Source of the DNA: an uncultured Porphyromonadaceae bacterium
GTDB taxonomy: Bacteria > Bacteroidota > Bacteroidia > Bacteroidales > Muribaculaceae
Direction: 5' to 3'
Length of the DNA stretch: 31,478 nt
Assembly (NCBI GenBank): GCA_905202215.1
Contig: CAJKRG010000035.1
Coordinates: 1-31,478, forward strand
Below are positions 31,399-31,478 of the stretch, piece by piece. Position 1 is the stretch's first letter, and every line of letters starts with the position of its first letter. A model generated the notes under the pieces. It was not told the DNA's origin, made no database searches, and was given only the letters and a program-made list of their open reading frames with translations. The translations under genes were made by a program, and so were the position numbers.

Positions 31399-31478
31399 CT
31401 GAAAAAAATTGTGCCGGCAGTAAAAAATAAGAGGGTGTTTCATAATATCTGTTAAATCACAGGTTGGTGTATTTTTGC

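Overview
The window looks like a chromosomal segment from a gut-type Bacteroidales (Bacteroidota), plausibly Muribaculaceae; the family placement is inference. Signs of the phylum are repeated TAnnTTTG -7 boxes (several with a TTG/TTTG -33 box 18-20 nt upstream), absence of clear Shine-Dalgarno sequences, DUF4369/thioredoxin-like and PCMD lipoproteins, a BtuG-like propeller lipoprotein with an acidic surface-export motif after its lipid cysteine, and a C-terminal domain resembling a type IX secretion (T9SS) sorting domain. No integrase, transposase, phage gene or CRISPR array is visible.

Layout. 1-4.1 kb: a META-domain lipoprotein (minus), then an ilvA - secreted C1-type peptidase - SPOR lipoprotein operon (plus). 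4.15-4.31 kb: a long imperfect palindrome resembling a miniature repeat. 4.4-6.7 kb (minus): ribosomal protein S1 and a small DUF486 membrane protein. 6.75-9.6 kb (plus): greA - HIT hydrolase - thioredoxin-fold lipoprotein lacking the CxxC cysteines, then a 56-residue 2[4Fe-4S] ferredoxin with its own promoter and terminator and a small membrane protein. 9.6-15.5 kb (minus): an envelope block with an unrecognised 265-residue protein, two tandem paralogous beta-barrel-like proteins, a PCMD lipoprotein, a Porin_O_P porin and a SIMPL-domain protein. 15.5-20.4 kb (plus): a membrane polyferredoxin, uvrB and a YgiQ-type radical SAM gene. 20.4-23.5 kb (minus): a RecD/Pif1-like helicase, a DUF418 membrane protein and a helical-repeat protein.

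At 23.54-23.58 kb a near-perfect 38-bp palindrome carries two outward-facing -7 boxes. To the left it drives the helicase operon with almost no leader. To the right it leads into a cobalamin riboswitch and the BtuG-like surface lipoprotein, so this gene is expected to be induced when B12 is scarce. A large multidomain secreted protein with a T9SS-like tail follows under its own promoter.

27.6-29.4 kb (minus) is a compact oxidative-stress operon: PerR-type regulator, rubrerythrin and a flavin reductase-rubredoxin fusion, with a 7-1-7 PerR-like operator overlapping the promoter. 29.4-31.4 kb (minus) holds tRNA-His with its own promoter and terminator, a TIGR02757/DUF2400 protein and an exported alpha/beta hydrolase.

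The strongest candidates for undescribed biology are the two-barrel plus PCMD lipoprotein module, the palindromic divergent promoter joined to the B12 riboswitch, the cysteine-less thioredoxin lipoprotein and the promoters lying only 4 nt from start codons.
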